Both the position numbers and the translations under genes were made by a program. Of a stretch of DNA of 64,000 nt, positions 20,804-31,997 are shown in pieces (within the stretch, counting starts at the first letter, position 1; every line of letters begins with the position of its first letter). Source of the DNA: Xylaria sp. FL1777 (Eukaryota; Ascomycota; Sordariomycetes; Xylariales; Xylariaceae). Where the stretch lies: NCBI GenBank assembly GCA_022578965.1, contig MU400528.1:124001-188000 (forward strand), given 5' to 3'. The notes below the pieces were generated by a model. That model was not told the origin of the DNA, made no database searches, and saw only the letters and a program-made list of their open reading frames with translations.

Positions 20804-23522
20804 ATGGCTCGAAACCCACGGACCTCGACGAGAACACTTAAACTAGTCTCGCAAAAGGGATGGAGGCGCACTGTCATCATCAATGTGGTCCTAGCATGTA
20901 CGTGTGGTTTAACCTTGTTGATATTCCTAGTGGTTAGCCTTTCTCAGCCCGGGGCTTCTTTCTCTCGGCCAGGCATCATTTTTAATGGCAGCTGTACAAC
21001 TTCATCAAGACTCAATCTTTTACTTCACTTCCTAATCAATGTCATCTCGACCGCGGTTCTCTCATCGTCCAATTTTCTTATGCAAATCCTTAATGCTCCC
21101 ACCCGTCGAGAAATTGATAGTGCTCATACCTTTCTTCAGTCTCTTGATATCGGAATCCCGTCAATCAGAAACCTGCCACATGTATCTAGACTAAAGTCTG
21201 TCAGCTGGCTTGTCTTTCTCATCACATCCATTCCTATCCATATACTTTTCAACAGCGCTATTTTTGAAACAACCTTCGAAGGGTCCCATTGGCACTTGAC
21301 ATTTGCCACAGAGGCATTTACCCAAGGAGCACAGTATTTCCCGCCAGGAGCCAGCCTTTTACCTGCAGGAAAATTTAGTCCGACGCATGCTCGCAATGGA
21401 TCAGTCGAGACTGGGGGCTACGGAGAAGCAGTTCCCGTGGAACAATATTGGGACGCCTCATCCGTCGTTCGCCAGAACCTGGCCTCTGTAGCAGAGGAGT
21501 CACATTCTTGGACTCTTCTTAGCGCAGCACAATGTCAGTCTGAATACGTGTCCTGTAATCCGAGGAGGAAATATGGCGATGTAGTCTTGGTTCTCGATTC
21601 TACCGCCTCCGAAGAAGGGTGGAAAAGATCAGATATCTTCAATTTCGATCCATCTTCTAACCTATCCACGAGCTGGGACACACATGTTCCCCCAAACGCC
21701 GTCAATTCACTGTGGTTTTCAACCCAATGCACCACAACGCGACAGAAATCAGACACAGGTAGAGGGGATTATTGCGCAAACTCGTGTCTCGGAGCTATGG
21801 GTCTGGACGAATATGGATTCTTCTTGAGCCAGACACTACAGACGACACAGGAGCCCTGGCTCATAACCTTTTTCGCAGCTGTGAGACAACACAACCAGTC
21901 TCTGTTCGATGAGGGTCTGACTTTAAATGATAAATTTGACTCGCTTCGTGTTGATCATTGTTTGGCCCAACCAAACCCCCAGACATGCAAAGTTGGCCTA
22001 TCAAACGCATTGCTTCTCATAGTTATTATCAGTATTCTTGTCAAGGCAATACAAGGCGCCGTGATTGTTTGGAAGCTCCCATCGGCATCCCTCGTCACTC
22101 CAGGGGACGCGATTGAATCCTTCATCTCACATCCTGACTCTATCACCCAGGGGCTTGGCACGCTAGATATTGCAGACGCCCAGGAAATCGAGGTTAGTCA
22201 CAATAACTCGTCAACACCATGCCACAAAAACATATTTTAACCCTGCTGCTCATTATAGTTTGGGAAGCGAAGACATTGGTCCGATGCTCTGTCTCTTGGG
22301 ATTACAACCAAAGTTCAGCCGCGAAGATGGAAAAAGCCTCTACGCCGCCTCAGACACATAATTCCTTATGTAACTTGGGTTAAAACCTATGCCATACTCT
22401 TTGCAGGTGCAGGTCTGCTCACAACTGGTTTCGTGGCTTCATCTGAAGCAACACAGAATAATTAGTGAGTGATACTTTATCATGTTCTCTATTCGCTTCA
22501 GTTTTTGTGTGTACTGTGGTATTAATCTCATTGCGATGTTAGTTCTGAGTCCCTTGACCGTTCCAACGGAGTTTTGACTGCAGACCTCTGGAATACTGCT
22601 CAAACCCCTGGCTATATCGCCTTGCTTTTGCTCGCTAATACGCCACAACTAATTCTATCTCTCTGCTATTTTTCTTACAATTCTTTTCTAACGCAATTTC
22701 ATGTTGAGAAAGAATGGAATGCTTTTAGTGTTTCATATAAACCTCTTCGTGTCTCTTACCCTGCCGGACAGCAGACTTCGACCTATCGCCTTCAGCTCCC
22801 CTACAGATATAGTGTGCCGTTGATTCTTATCAGCATTACTCTTCATTGGTTGGTTTCTAATGCTGTATTTCTATATGTTAATGAAGGAGGTGTGTATAAG
22901 TTAAAACCCTACTTTGAGACAACAATGCTCACAATCTAAGGCTACTGGACGGGATCGGATAGCCTTATTGGACTCGACAATGAGTTTTCAGTCTCTGACG
23001 ACTCTTTAATCGCTATCGGATATTCGCCCCTTTTTTTCCTCTTGCTATTCATAGCATCCTTTTTGTTTATAATCTGCCCACCGGTACTTCTTGGCTTTTC
23101 CAAGATGAAAGGCAATATGGTGGCAGGGGGTTGGAATTCTCTAGTTATTTCCGCAGCCTGCCACGTACCCGGGATGGAGGACACCAAGGACGAGAAGCCC
23201 TATTCTAATGAGGCCGACAACTATTTAAACGAATGTGAGTTTAGATCAGTCGAATGTACCCCAACTAGTAACTAATGACAATGGACGTTGCATAGGTCCG
23301 CAAACAGACTACGTCGAAGTCCCCATTGCCCCGGAAGAAGATGAAGCAAATGACGAAAAGTTGCTCGATTTAACTCGAAGAAAACTACGGTGGGGAGCCA
23401 TGGAATTTCCAAAGAGGCTAGCAGAATCGACGTCTGGTGAAGGGCAGGCCGTTTCCCACCTAGGATTTGGAGGAGAAGAACACGATATTTCAGAGCCTAA
23501 AGAAGGTCAATACTACCTTTAG
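20804..23522 (+). CDS. DUF6536-type multi-pass membrane protein (five exons)
   Basis: Exons 20804-22192, 22259-22464, 22543-22889, 22941-23234 and 23296-23522; introns of 66, 78, 51 and 61 nt. Every join keeps frame and gives an 820-residue protein. The N-terminal block GWRRTVIINVVLACTCGL, LNAPTRREIDSAHTFLQSLD, IGIPSIRNL and PIHILFNSAIF match the fungal DUF6536 family. Later ANTPQLILSLCYFSYN, PLRVSYP, LQLPYRYSVPL and HWLVSNAVF also match, as does the C-terminal RRKLRWGAM with the acidic EEHDISEPKEGQYYL tail. The function of the family is unknown. Donor 1 is GTTAGT and acceptor 3 is AAG, so those two joins are the weakest. The start is the first in-frame ATG. Confidence 0.85.
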
Positions 23523-24251
23523 ATTCTATATTCATAGCGCATTGGGATTACAAATCGGGTTATGGGGATATAAAAGGATAAGGCAATTAGACACGAGGGC
23601 GCGGGCTGGAACTTTCTTGATGAAGAGCACATAATAATGATCTGAAGTTTGACGTTGGTGGTGGAGGGAACTTGGCCGAGTGTATATTATTCTGGGAAAT
23701 AGACAGGGGTTCGACGAAGAGAACATCCGACTAGTTCCTAAACATCGTAAAAATGAAGTGTTAGGCATATCTATATTATGAACAGTAGGAGATTTGAATT
23801 AAGTCTCAATTCAGAGTTCCTTATAGCTGTTAGGAATATACGTTGATGTTGGCTTACATAGTCGCCGCTCGTAAATAGATGATGTCTATGAGAGGGACTT
23901 ACTTAGCCACTAAGTGACTAAGCAACTTAATCCAGCCTCCTGTCCCCCACCCCCCTATTTACTCTATAACTCAATTCACTATATGCAAGATTCCAAGGTC
24001 AAAAATAATTTCTCCTTCACTCACTCATCTTGAGCGCGGGTAGTGAGATGGGATCAGGATCACGCAGAGTCAACAATAGATTATTGATAAGTGGTAAGGC
24101 AACATCGCTGCGGGACTTGGTAGACATAAATCTGAAAGATTATAGATAGCTGTGCACTTAACCCTCAATATTCCAAAACGAACTAATCATTCCCCTACCA
24201 ATGAACTAATACGAGATCCAATTATCGCTTTCCCGCTGAAGTCAATTATGT
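23523..24251. other. Intergenic, no gene seen
   Basis: Lies between the 3' ends of convergent genes. AT-rich with short simple runs. Confidence 0.5.
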
Positions 24252-24731
24252 TCAAGGAAAGCACAGTTCTCCGGAACACGTCGCGTTAAGACGACCAGAA
24301 CCAGAGCATGCGCGCCCGCTAGCAGAGTTGATAATGCACTGGATTGTTCCATTCCCAAGCACATCGACAGCAATCTCATCCGATATATAGACGCTCTGTG
24401 TGAGTTTAACTGGGACATTACGTTAGCTACTAGCAGCTCATGTACGCACGGGGCAGATGCTCTGCTAACCACTGCCGTCGTCGCCATACGTCGAGTCGAA
24501 GTTGGGGTCGTTGTGAATGACTATGGTGCTCCCATTGACCGGGCTATAGGTCCAGCTACTATGTTTAGTGAGGCCAGGGGTGCGTGAATAGTTGGCCCAG
24601 AGGTCCCAAGAGCGAAATCCGGATGCCGGGAAGCTCCTAGCCACCATCACGTCCCAATAGCCATAATCGAAGGGATCGGCCGAAGACAATGAAAAAAGCG
24701 CAAGAGAAATGGGGTATAAGTACAGCCGCAT
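24252..24731 (-). CDS. Small secreted cysteine-containing protein (effector-like)
   Basis: Two exons: 24731-24470 and 24409-24252. The 60-nt intron has a GTTAGC donor, a TAGCTAAC branch point and a CCCAG acceptor. The product is 139 residues. The chosen Met starts a clean signal peptide (MRLYLYPISLALFSLSSA) with cleavage expected before DPFDYG. Without splicing the frame stops after GDDGSG; with it the end becomes QSVYISDEIAVDVLGNG followed by four cysteines (TIQCII, RACSG, ATCSG, ELCFP), suggesting two disulfides. Upstream in-frame Met codons (to 24842) would bury the signal peptide. No family was recognised. Small, secreted and cysteine-paired proteins of this kind are often effectors or antimicrobial proteins, but that is inference. 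Confidence 0.7.
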
Positions 24732-25367
24732 AGCTTTCGAAACGGTGCTTGGATAACGGGATAAGAAAATTCTGTCGACTATGGGAAGTTGCTTCGTGAG
24801 AGTGAACGTAGAAGGGTTATGATGGAGAGCAATTGAAGGCAAGAATAAACATATATACGATTTTTGCGTAAGATCTAAGTGGTACGATCTGTTATATTTA
24901 TTGTCGTAACGTTACAAGGGCGACTGTACACGGCTTGCTGGGTCTAGCCCTCTGCAATGTAACTATCAGATACTACTACATGCCTCCATATGTCCTGAGT
25001 ATAGGCTAATAAATATTAGGGGACTGCCTCGTATTCAGCTGAATTAACACGGATAGGCTCCGCACTGCGGTCTAGGCTGTTCTCCCAACTAGTATTGGGA
25101 ACCCCAAGGCCAATTAATCAACCTACCTTGTGGCTATTAGCCCTTTTCCCACTTGATATGCGACTGCGTACGAACCATCTATTCACTCTAATACAAACAA
25201 CTCTCTAACACATAGCAATTGACTATACACATTTTTGGCTGTCTAGCGGGGTCTCAAATCTATGTCTGTGTGTCTGACACCCGATTTTGAATACATTGAT
25301 GCATGAAAAGTGCGGCAATCACTGATCACATAACATGGTGATGTTGGTTCCCAGGTGATCCTTTCCA
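24732..25367. other. Intergenic with dispersed repeat copy
   Basis: Contains the degenerate repeat at 25084-25193. No gene was seen. Confidence 0.5.
25084..25193 (+). repeat. Dispersed degenerate repeat, copy B
   Basis: Same block order and orientation as 2988-3107, with a short deletion after the ATCAACCTAC block. No ORF and no flanking duplication were identified. Confidence 0.55.
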
Positions 25368-26317
25368 TCACTCGTCGGCGGTTTTAAGAGCAGCGGTTGC
25401 CGCGGCCATGTCATCCTATAGCAATAAGAATTAGAAAATAAGCTTTATGGGCTGATCAAGATTTTGAAAAAAGAATCCTTAAACTCAGGTGTAGTCTTTT
25501 GCGGAGGTATGTTGTGCTCACCATCAAGTCGCGTAGTCGATACATGCCGATCGTAACGGCATCTTGAATTTGGTTAACTGTACAAGAGAGCATTAGTTAG
25601 TATCACAAAGTACAACATCATAGAACCTAGTAGATCATGCGATAATAAGGAGACTAAGGGAACAGGCATGGGAAGTTTCGATAACGTACCGTATCCCTGG
25701 AGCTCTAGAGTTCTCTTCCCCAAAGCTTCGAGCCTCTTCCTCTGCTGCGCCTCTTCGCGTTAGCTGCTATATAATTATAGGCTCAGGAAATTGTGGTAGA
25801 CTACCTCCTATTTATGTTATTAGTACATTATTTTAAAATCGGAAAGCATTACGAAAATATGAGAACTTACGTCTGGCTCTTCATCAATGTTCTCCTCCAT
25901 CGTTTCCTGCTTTGTCTTTGCTTTCTTCTTGGGGCTGGACTCCTGCTCTAGCCGCACAGGTGTATTTGGCTCCCCGTGGTGGGCCTAGCAGTTATGTTAA
26001 CCTACAGACCTCCATTCTCACCGCCTGGGGCATTGGTGTACTTCTTCGACGTTAGTTCCGTCTTTGAGAGCGAGAGCCTTTGCATTTCGCTTTCTTTTCT
26101 TGGCCTTATTCTTCTGTCGATTCTGGTTTAGTTGTTCAGACCGCTCTAGTTGTCTACTAAGGTTGTATGTATAACTTACCTCCGTCTTAGCAGAAGACAC
26201 GGGATTGGTAGGAAGCATGCCTGCAGTAGTTGTGTGATTTACACTCGGGGGAACTTGAAGCCCAAGTAGAACCGACAAGTTATCAGATGGACGAACAACT
26301 GGAATGTGACTGGCCAT
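25368..26317 (-). CDS. Lysine-rich, probably nuclear protein of unknown family (six exons)
   Basis: Exons 26317-26180, 26122-26042, 25984-25871, 25750-25690, 25577-25522 and 25415-25368; introns of 57, 57, 120, 112 and 106 or so nt. All joins keep frame and give 165 residues. A perfect TACTAAC branch point is in intron 4 and CTAAC in intron 3. The middle has two basic runs that look like nuclear localisation signals (KNKAKKRKRNAK and SPKKKAKTK), then an acidic stretch (EENIDEEPD). The C-terminal 60 residues are predicted helical (RKRLEALGKRTLELQGY, VNQIQDAVTIGMYRLRDLMDD) and could form a coiled coil. I do not recognise the family. The donor chosen for intron 2 (GTACAC) is the least certain. 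Confidence 0.55.
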
Positions 26318-27705
26318 TTGAAATTGTTGCCGGTAATCACACAGGATTGTGTGTCAACCAGGCTGGTAGTCGGAAGCGGTGACGGTGTTTGTTGATGCGG
26401 ACAAGAAGTTGAAGATAAAGGTTCTCGCTGGTAACAGTAGTAGTGCTAAAGCTGAGACACTAGAATTGTTGTACCTGAAGGCTCTTTCTCCGGCCGAGGT
26501 GAGTACCTAGGTAGGTACCTACCTTTAGGTAAGTAGCTGGGCGGTCAGTGGTTGCCTGGGAAGCATCGTAGCTGCCTCAACTTCCCAAACACACTGATAA
26601 GAAGTACCTAGGTACAATTAAATCAAATTATATCATTAAGGGAGGAAGTTCCTATGCTTCTGAGAGTAGGTAGACTCCTGCGAGTTCAGTTCCTTCATTC
26701 ATACGTGACCGGTTTTGCTCAACAACGTGAAGTGTGATCGAGTAAGTACCTAGATTATCAATGAAACCGTTTTAGAAGGTCCAAATGTTCTATATGTTAC
26801 TACATTTGTACCTATCAAGGCATCTCCGGTTGTATATTTTGTTTACCTGTGTACCTTACATACATATGTAGGTGTCTAAGTGTTGTTCAAGTGTACCAGA
26901 TAGGTACCTAAGGCACCTGATATTAATGCATCTGAGTTTGATTTAAGATTTGGATTGATGAGTCAACCGTTTCCTTTGTGCCAACATAGTTCCAAGGTTG
27001 TTGAGTACATTGCGGAAAAAAGAGCGTTGCTTGATTGAAAGGCCTGACTTTATCTCGAGATGCAATTAAGCCAAAGCGAAAAAAGCATTGCCAATTATAT
27101 GAAGACATGATGCCTTTCCAAACTAGTGGTATTTAACTCTTGGCAGCTTTGACTGAAGTTATACGTGGTTGTTTCGACTCTTGGTTATACGGCGCTGATT
27201 TAGATGCGCTCCAATCCCCCCCGTCGAGCCGCTCCAACCGTGCTCAATTACTCCGAGGACCGAACTTTTCAACGAGTCATCTGACAAGAAATAGCTCCGC
27301 GCTTATAGAATTACAGTACCTGACGTTCATTCTATCCCCGGGAACGTCACATCGTTCCGTTCAATGTGGGGTGACCGGTTACCCGATGACTTGGCTACGA
27401 CATGGACTACTAAGGGGAGTGCTTGTTCACGTACAATGACACATTGTTTAAAGAACAAATTGGTGTAGCGAGTGGATGTTAACGACAATTGGCATGGCCA
27501 GCGACGGCGGAATGTTGTATGGTACGCATGTACCACACTATATACACGACCCTAGCGTTCATCCCGCGGCAAAAATATAGATTATCCACCGCTTATTTAT
27601 AAAAGCAAGGGCCCAATCCGGACGGCGGCCTTAAAGATAGTTCGCGTGTAACTTTTGATATTCTAACAAGGCTTCGATATAATTCGACGCCAATCTTAAT
27701 CCATC
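26318..27705. other. Intergenic, rich in CCTAGGTA-type motifs
   Basis: Two exact TACCTAGGTA palindromes (26504-26513, 26605-26614) and several half-sites. An open frame at about 26385-26494 ends at a GTGAGT but has no ATG. No gene was accepted. Confidence 0.5.
26504..26614. repeat. TACCTAGGTA palindromes, copies 3 and 4
   Basis: Exact copies at 26504-26513 and 26605-26614. The first is followed at once by AGGTACCTACCT, so the inverted-repeat pattern is extended here. Confidence 0.7.
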
Positions 27706-29055
27706 ATGCAGCTACTTCGCAATATCATCATCAGCTTAATAGGGCTACTGTCACTACAAGTGTCGGCGAACCCAACCCCTGTAGAAAAACGACAAACCCC
27801 AACAATCTCCAATCGTGTCATTTTTTCGCCGCCTACCAATGCCGGATGGGTAGATCCTCGCGTACTATACGCTCGAGCCGTGCAGCTGAAATCCGGCGTC
27901 TTAATTGCAACTTGGGAAAATTACTCACCCGAGCCACCCAAGGTGTACTTCCCTATTTATAAGTCGACCGATGGCGGTTCTTCCTGGACTCAGATCAGTA
28001 AAGTCCAGGACACAGTCAACGGATGGGGACTGAGGTACCAGCCATTTCTGTACCAGTTGCCAGTGGCTATCGGAAGTTACCCAGCTGGGACTCTGCTTGT
28101 TGCGGGCAATAGCATCCCGACGGACCTTAGCAAGACTAAGATCGATATCTACGCGAGCAAGGATGATGGCGTTACTTGGTCTTTTGTTAGTAGCGTCGCC
28201 AGCGGCGGTGTAGCTCAGCCGGTAAACGGACAGACGCCTGTTTGGGAACCGCTTCTCATGTGAGCTGGTCTTTATATCAGACTTTGGTGTATATTTGCTG
28301 ACTAAGATGATGTTTTGATAGGGTCTACAATAATCAGCTCGTCTGCTACTATTCAGACCAGCGTGACAGTAAATACGGCCAGAAGCTTGCTCACCAGACA
28401 ACAACAGACCTGAAGACGTGGAGTTCTTTAGTCGACGACGTGCATGATACCAGCTATGCGGCGAGACCCGGTATGCCTGCCATCACCAAGCTCCCGAACA
28501 ATAACTACATATTTGCTTATGAAGTGAGTATTTCTGTTTGAACTTCACAATAGAAAATTTGCCGCGGCACATGAGCAATCGTAAAGAGTCGAAATTGGGT
28601 TGAGCTAGATTTCATGCTATCGCCGAATATAGGGTTATGACTGACATATAGTCCCTTCATAGCTCTGCGGGACCGATGGATGTCACGTCCATTATCGATT
28701 AACAAGCAATCCTCTTAATGTCCTTTCTGCACAAAGCTACACCATGAAATCCACGGCGGGTTCTACCACCACCAGCTCACCATTCGTGGTCTGGTCGAGT
28801 ATCGGCGGAACCAATGGCACCATCATTCTCAGCGGAGGCAGTGCATCAAACATCTTCGTCAATCAGAAGCTTGGTGACCCTAATTCCTGGGTTGAGCACA
28901 CCACACCGCAGCCGAATGCCTATGCGCGAAGCATGGTGCTCTTCGAAAATGACGATAGTAAAATGCTGATTATCGGTGCTGGTCATTTGCCCCCAAGCAG
29001 TACGAACTACGTCAGCGTGAGTGTTATTGACCTGAAGGCTACAATGGGCCTCTGA
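27706..29055 (+). CDS. Secreted sialidase-fold (GH93-like, BNR repeat) glycoside hydrolase
   Basis: Exons 27706-28259, 28322-28523 and 28663-29055; introns of 62 and 139 nt. Joins give EPLLM-VYNNQLVCYYSD and NNYIFAYE-LCGTDGCHVHY in a 382-residue protein. The N-terminus is a signal peptide (MQLLRNIIISLIGLLSLQVSA) followed by a KR site (VEKRQ). Asp-box/BNR motifs STDGGSSWTQI and SKDDGVTWSF mark a six-bladed beta-propeller. Length and pattern fit the fungal GH93 exo-arabinanases, which release arabinobiose from arabinan, but a different sialidase-fold specificity cannot be excluded by eye. It is probably extracellular and involved in plant pectin side-chain breakdown. Confidence 0.8.
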
Positions 29056-29769
29056 GGAAGAACAGCCGCGATGCCTGTTGCTAATTTCACTACCCTGAGT
29101 CTCGTGCTGAATACATATGTTGCTTTAGCTAGTAGGTTTATGACGTCTCAAAATAGGGGTTAGGGGTTAAGAAGTTGCCGACCAATCGGAGCCAAGCGCA
29201 TGACTTAATTAAGGCAGTTGACTACTGTCGGCCAATCAGAGTTGCTGAAACATGTACCTACCAACTGAGTACTTAGGTGGTGAGCGAAACAGAGTTAAGG
29301 ATCAAGTCGTGATAGTCAACATATTCGTGACTATCGTAAACTTCGTAGACTATCCTTGGTGTCAAGTTGTATAGAAAATAAAAGGGAGTTGTAGTTTTAG
29401 GGTCTCTCTATGCAAACGCCCACTTACAGTGCACTCCATTATACCCATCTTGACGGGTGATAGTCCGCGACACTTAACAGGGCAAGCTGGAGATCACGAA
29501 TGATTCGAATAAATATGATATCTCTGATTTTGATATATCGTTGACATCACGAGTTTCGGGGATAAGTCTTCTAAGCTGCGTAAATCCGCAACCCACACGG
29601 AACTAACTTTCTGGAGCCGAAAAGTCCGACATAACTAACGGCAATATAACTGAACATGAAGAGACAAAATTGATTTATTTACATATATTCAGTTGCCAGT
29701 TTTGAGGCATATCACTTTTGGAATTTCTTTTATCATCATCAAACAACCTAGGTCAACCAAGAAAACATC
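29056..29769. other. Intergenic, no gene seen
   Basis: Spacer between the sialidase-fold gene and the NTF2-like gene. The final 150 bp probably hold the promoter of the latter. Confidence 0.5.
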
Positions 29770-30198
29770 ATGTCTTCACTACGCAACCAACTTTGGCAAA
29801 CAGCTAAGGGAGCCTTCGACAGATATGGCGAGATGACTGCCGAGTCCGTCATTGCTTATCGTAGCCCCGACTGCGTGCATCGTATATTTCCCGCTTCGGC
29901 CGGTGTCCCAGATCGCACCAACAAGGAGTACTCTGATTTCGTGATGGAGCTCAAAAAGACAGTACCCAACTTGCGATTCATCATCCAGGATGATTTTGAA
30001 CCCATGGTCGACGAGACTACTCGCCAGGTCTTGGTCCACCTGAAATCCGCGGGCGACACACCCTTTGGTCCTTGTGATACCGAATATTTCATGGCCTTAA
30101 AGATGAACGAGGATGGAACGCAGATCGTGGAATTCGTCGAGTTCATAGATACCGCGTATACGCTGGAATTCATCAAGAAGGCTGCATTGAAAGTATAA
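29770..30198 (+). CDS. NTF2-like / SnoaL-like small protein
   Basis: Single-exon protein of 142 residues. It has the cone-shaped NTF2 pattern: an N-terminal helix, SPDCVHRIFPASAGVPDRTNKEY, then strands FIIQDDFEPMVDE, RQVLVHLKSAGDT, TEYFMALKMNEDG and VEFVEFIDT. Fungal proteins of this type include polyketide cyclase-like enzymes and uncharacterised cytosolic proteins, and the fold alone does not reveal the substrate. No signal peptide. It is convergent with a short-chain dehydrogenase (284 bp between stops), a pairing sometimes seen in small metabolic clusters, though no core biosynthetic gene is present here. Confidence 0.8.
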   Translation: MSSLRNQLWQTAKGAFDRYGEMTAESVIAYRSPDCVHRIFPASAGVPDRTNKEYSDFVMELKKTVPNLRFIIQDDFEPMVDETTRQVLVHLKSAGDTPFGPCDTEYFMALKMNEDGTQIVEFVEFIDTAYTLEFIKKAALKV

Positions 30199-30482
30199 TG
30201 CGACTGTCTCGGCTTGTATCGCATTGGGCAAGACACGTTCAATACACTAAACACATATTAAACAGGAAAATAAGAACTGAAATAAGGGCATATCGTTTCT
30301 AATGCGTTAATTAAAACAAAGTATCGGATACATAGTATGCACCCGTATTTTAAACCTTAAAGGGGAAGGATATTTCATTAAGTTATCTCCTGAGTTTGCC
30401 GTTGCTATCCGTAAACCACGAACTCGAAACTTAAGTCATACAAATTCTTCAAAATAAGAAACTTAGAGACCTCAGATGAGTC

Positions 30483-31469
30483 CTATGACAGGTTCAAAGT
30501 TTTCAAAGTAAGCTCCCAAAGTTTATTCTCCTTGCTTTCGTCGTAAGCATAGTCCTTCACGCCTATGACTCCGGGGACGAGTGGGTTAGGCGCCGCAACC
30601 TGGCAATTTTCCAAGTACTTGCCACCTCTGCCTTCCCATTCCTTGCCAACAGCCGCTAAAATCGTGGTCGCGGCACCTTGCTCTGGGCTTTTCATGAAGT
30701 TCCAAATCATGGGGTTCGTCTTCCACCCCTCGCGAACTTCGACGGGGGTATACTTCTGCAAATTTGTGGCGATCCCCCCGGGCATTAAACTAAGAGCATG
30801 AATACCCTTTGTACCGAGGTTCCTGTCGACGTAGTTCGCCATGTAGATTTGGGCTAATTTACTTTGCCCGTACGCCTTGTTAGCCTCGTATCCTTGCTTC
30901 AGCTGAAAATCGTCGAAGACGATTTCGGAGGCGTGGTGACCCGCACTAGAGACATTGACCAGTCGCGAGCTGGACCCTGACTCCTTGGCAGCTTCCAACA
31001 TTGCGTCTTTGAGCAGCCAAAACAAGAGGAAGTGTCCTAGGTAGTTGGTAGCGAGCTGCATCTCGAAGCCTTCGGCAGTCTCTTCGCGGGTCGGGATATT
31101 CATGACCGCAGCGTTACAGATGAGAACGTTAAGCTTGGACGACTTCTTCAGGAACGCATCCGCACAGGCCTTTACAGAGGTTGCCTTGGTGGAGTCGAAT
31201 TCGATCAGCTCAACACGGCCGGGTTCGAGAAAAGATTCGCACGCAGATTGTCCTTTCTCCAAGTCTCGAACAGCAAGGAAAACCTTGCCACCAGTTTTAG
31301 CTAGAGCGCGTCCAGTTTCAATGCCAATTCCGGAGGAACAGCCGGTAACAAGAAAAACTCTATCTTTCAACGCGTCCTCCAGACCCTCGTCCTTGATGAT
31401 TTGGAGAGCGGTTGGACGAGCATCGCCAGGACCAGCGGTCTTCAGGTGGGATTCAGCGTAACGAGACAT
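30483..31469 (-). CDS. Short-chain dehydrogenase/reductase (retinol dehydrogenase-like)
   Basis: 328 residues from the Met beginning MSRYAESHLK. The frame is open further upstream (to 31613), but that part looks like leader sequence and the chosen ATG has an ACCATC context. The Rossmann nucleotide loop TGCSSGIG is near residue 44, followed by the NAA-type ICNAAV motif, the catalytic Ser in VNVSSAGHH, and YGQSK (Tyr and Lys). The long C-terminal part (PGGIATNL ... WEGRGGKYLENCQVA) matches fungal WW-oxidoreductase/retinol dehydrogenase-like SDRs. It is an NAD(P)H-dependent oxidoreductase, probably cytosolic or membrane-associated; the substrate is unknown. Confidence 0.88.
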   Translation of the reverse strand: MSRYAESHLKTAGPGDARPTALQIIKDEGLEDALKDRVFLVTGCSSGIGIETGRALAKTGGKVFLAVRDLEKGQSACESFLEPGRVELIEFDSTKATSVKACADAFLKKSSKLNVLICNAAVMNIPTREETAEGFEMQLATNYLGHFLLFWLLKDAMLEAAKESGSSSRLVNVSSAGHHASEIVFDDFQLKQGYEANKAYGQSKLAQIYMANYVDRNLGTKGIHALSLMPGGIATNLQKYTPVEVREGWKTNPMIWNFMKSPEQGAATTILAAVGKEWEGRGGKYLENCQVAAPNPLVPGVIGVKDYAYDESKENKLWELTLKTLNLS

Positions 31470-31997
31470 GATGGTGGTGTGGTTGATTTTGAAAAGCGGA
31501 TGAATTGTATATAGAGACTCAGGTTCAAATTCAATGTTTCTTTGAGGTTCATTATTCTCAGGCCATGAAGAGGAAGTATTTATGGTTTTATAAACCAGCT
31601 TCCCCTGAGTCAAGCTTTGTGGGGCGCCATCAGCACCCCGGGATATGTCCTAATTAGGAAACATCGCGGTGTTCTTCAGGTTGGAGTTATGTATAGACGT
31701 TATGTATAGATTTATTGCCGGATTAGGTGCATTTGCGACAAGCCAGCGTCTCGCTGCCTAATATTAAGAGCCTATGATTTTCTTAGAGGTATTAAATGAT
31801 TACACAAGGAAATAAACCCAACCCACACTTCTCAGTGTATTTAGCAGACCACTTCATTGAGGGACCTCGCGATGAATTTCATGATAATAAAATCTCAGCG
31901 ATATTCCTTGCGAAGTGTGCAATCTGACATAATTTCCGAATAATACCTGTGTAGAAAGCATATTTGTCGATGAATGGCTAAGTAATATACGCTATCA
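31470..31997. other. Intergenic, no gene seen
   Basis: Upstream region of the SDR gene and downstream of the orphan gene at 31998-32510. Confidence 0.5.

Noticed and set aside
26385..26494. Open plus-strand frame ending at a GTGAGT donor
   Set aside because: A stop lies just upstream, there is no ATG, and no matching downstream exon was found.
30199..30482. NTF2-like plus SDR pair as a biosynthetic operon-like unit
   Set aside because: The genes are convergent, not co-directional, and only two enzymes are present; evidence is too thin for a cluster claim.
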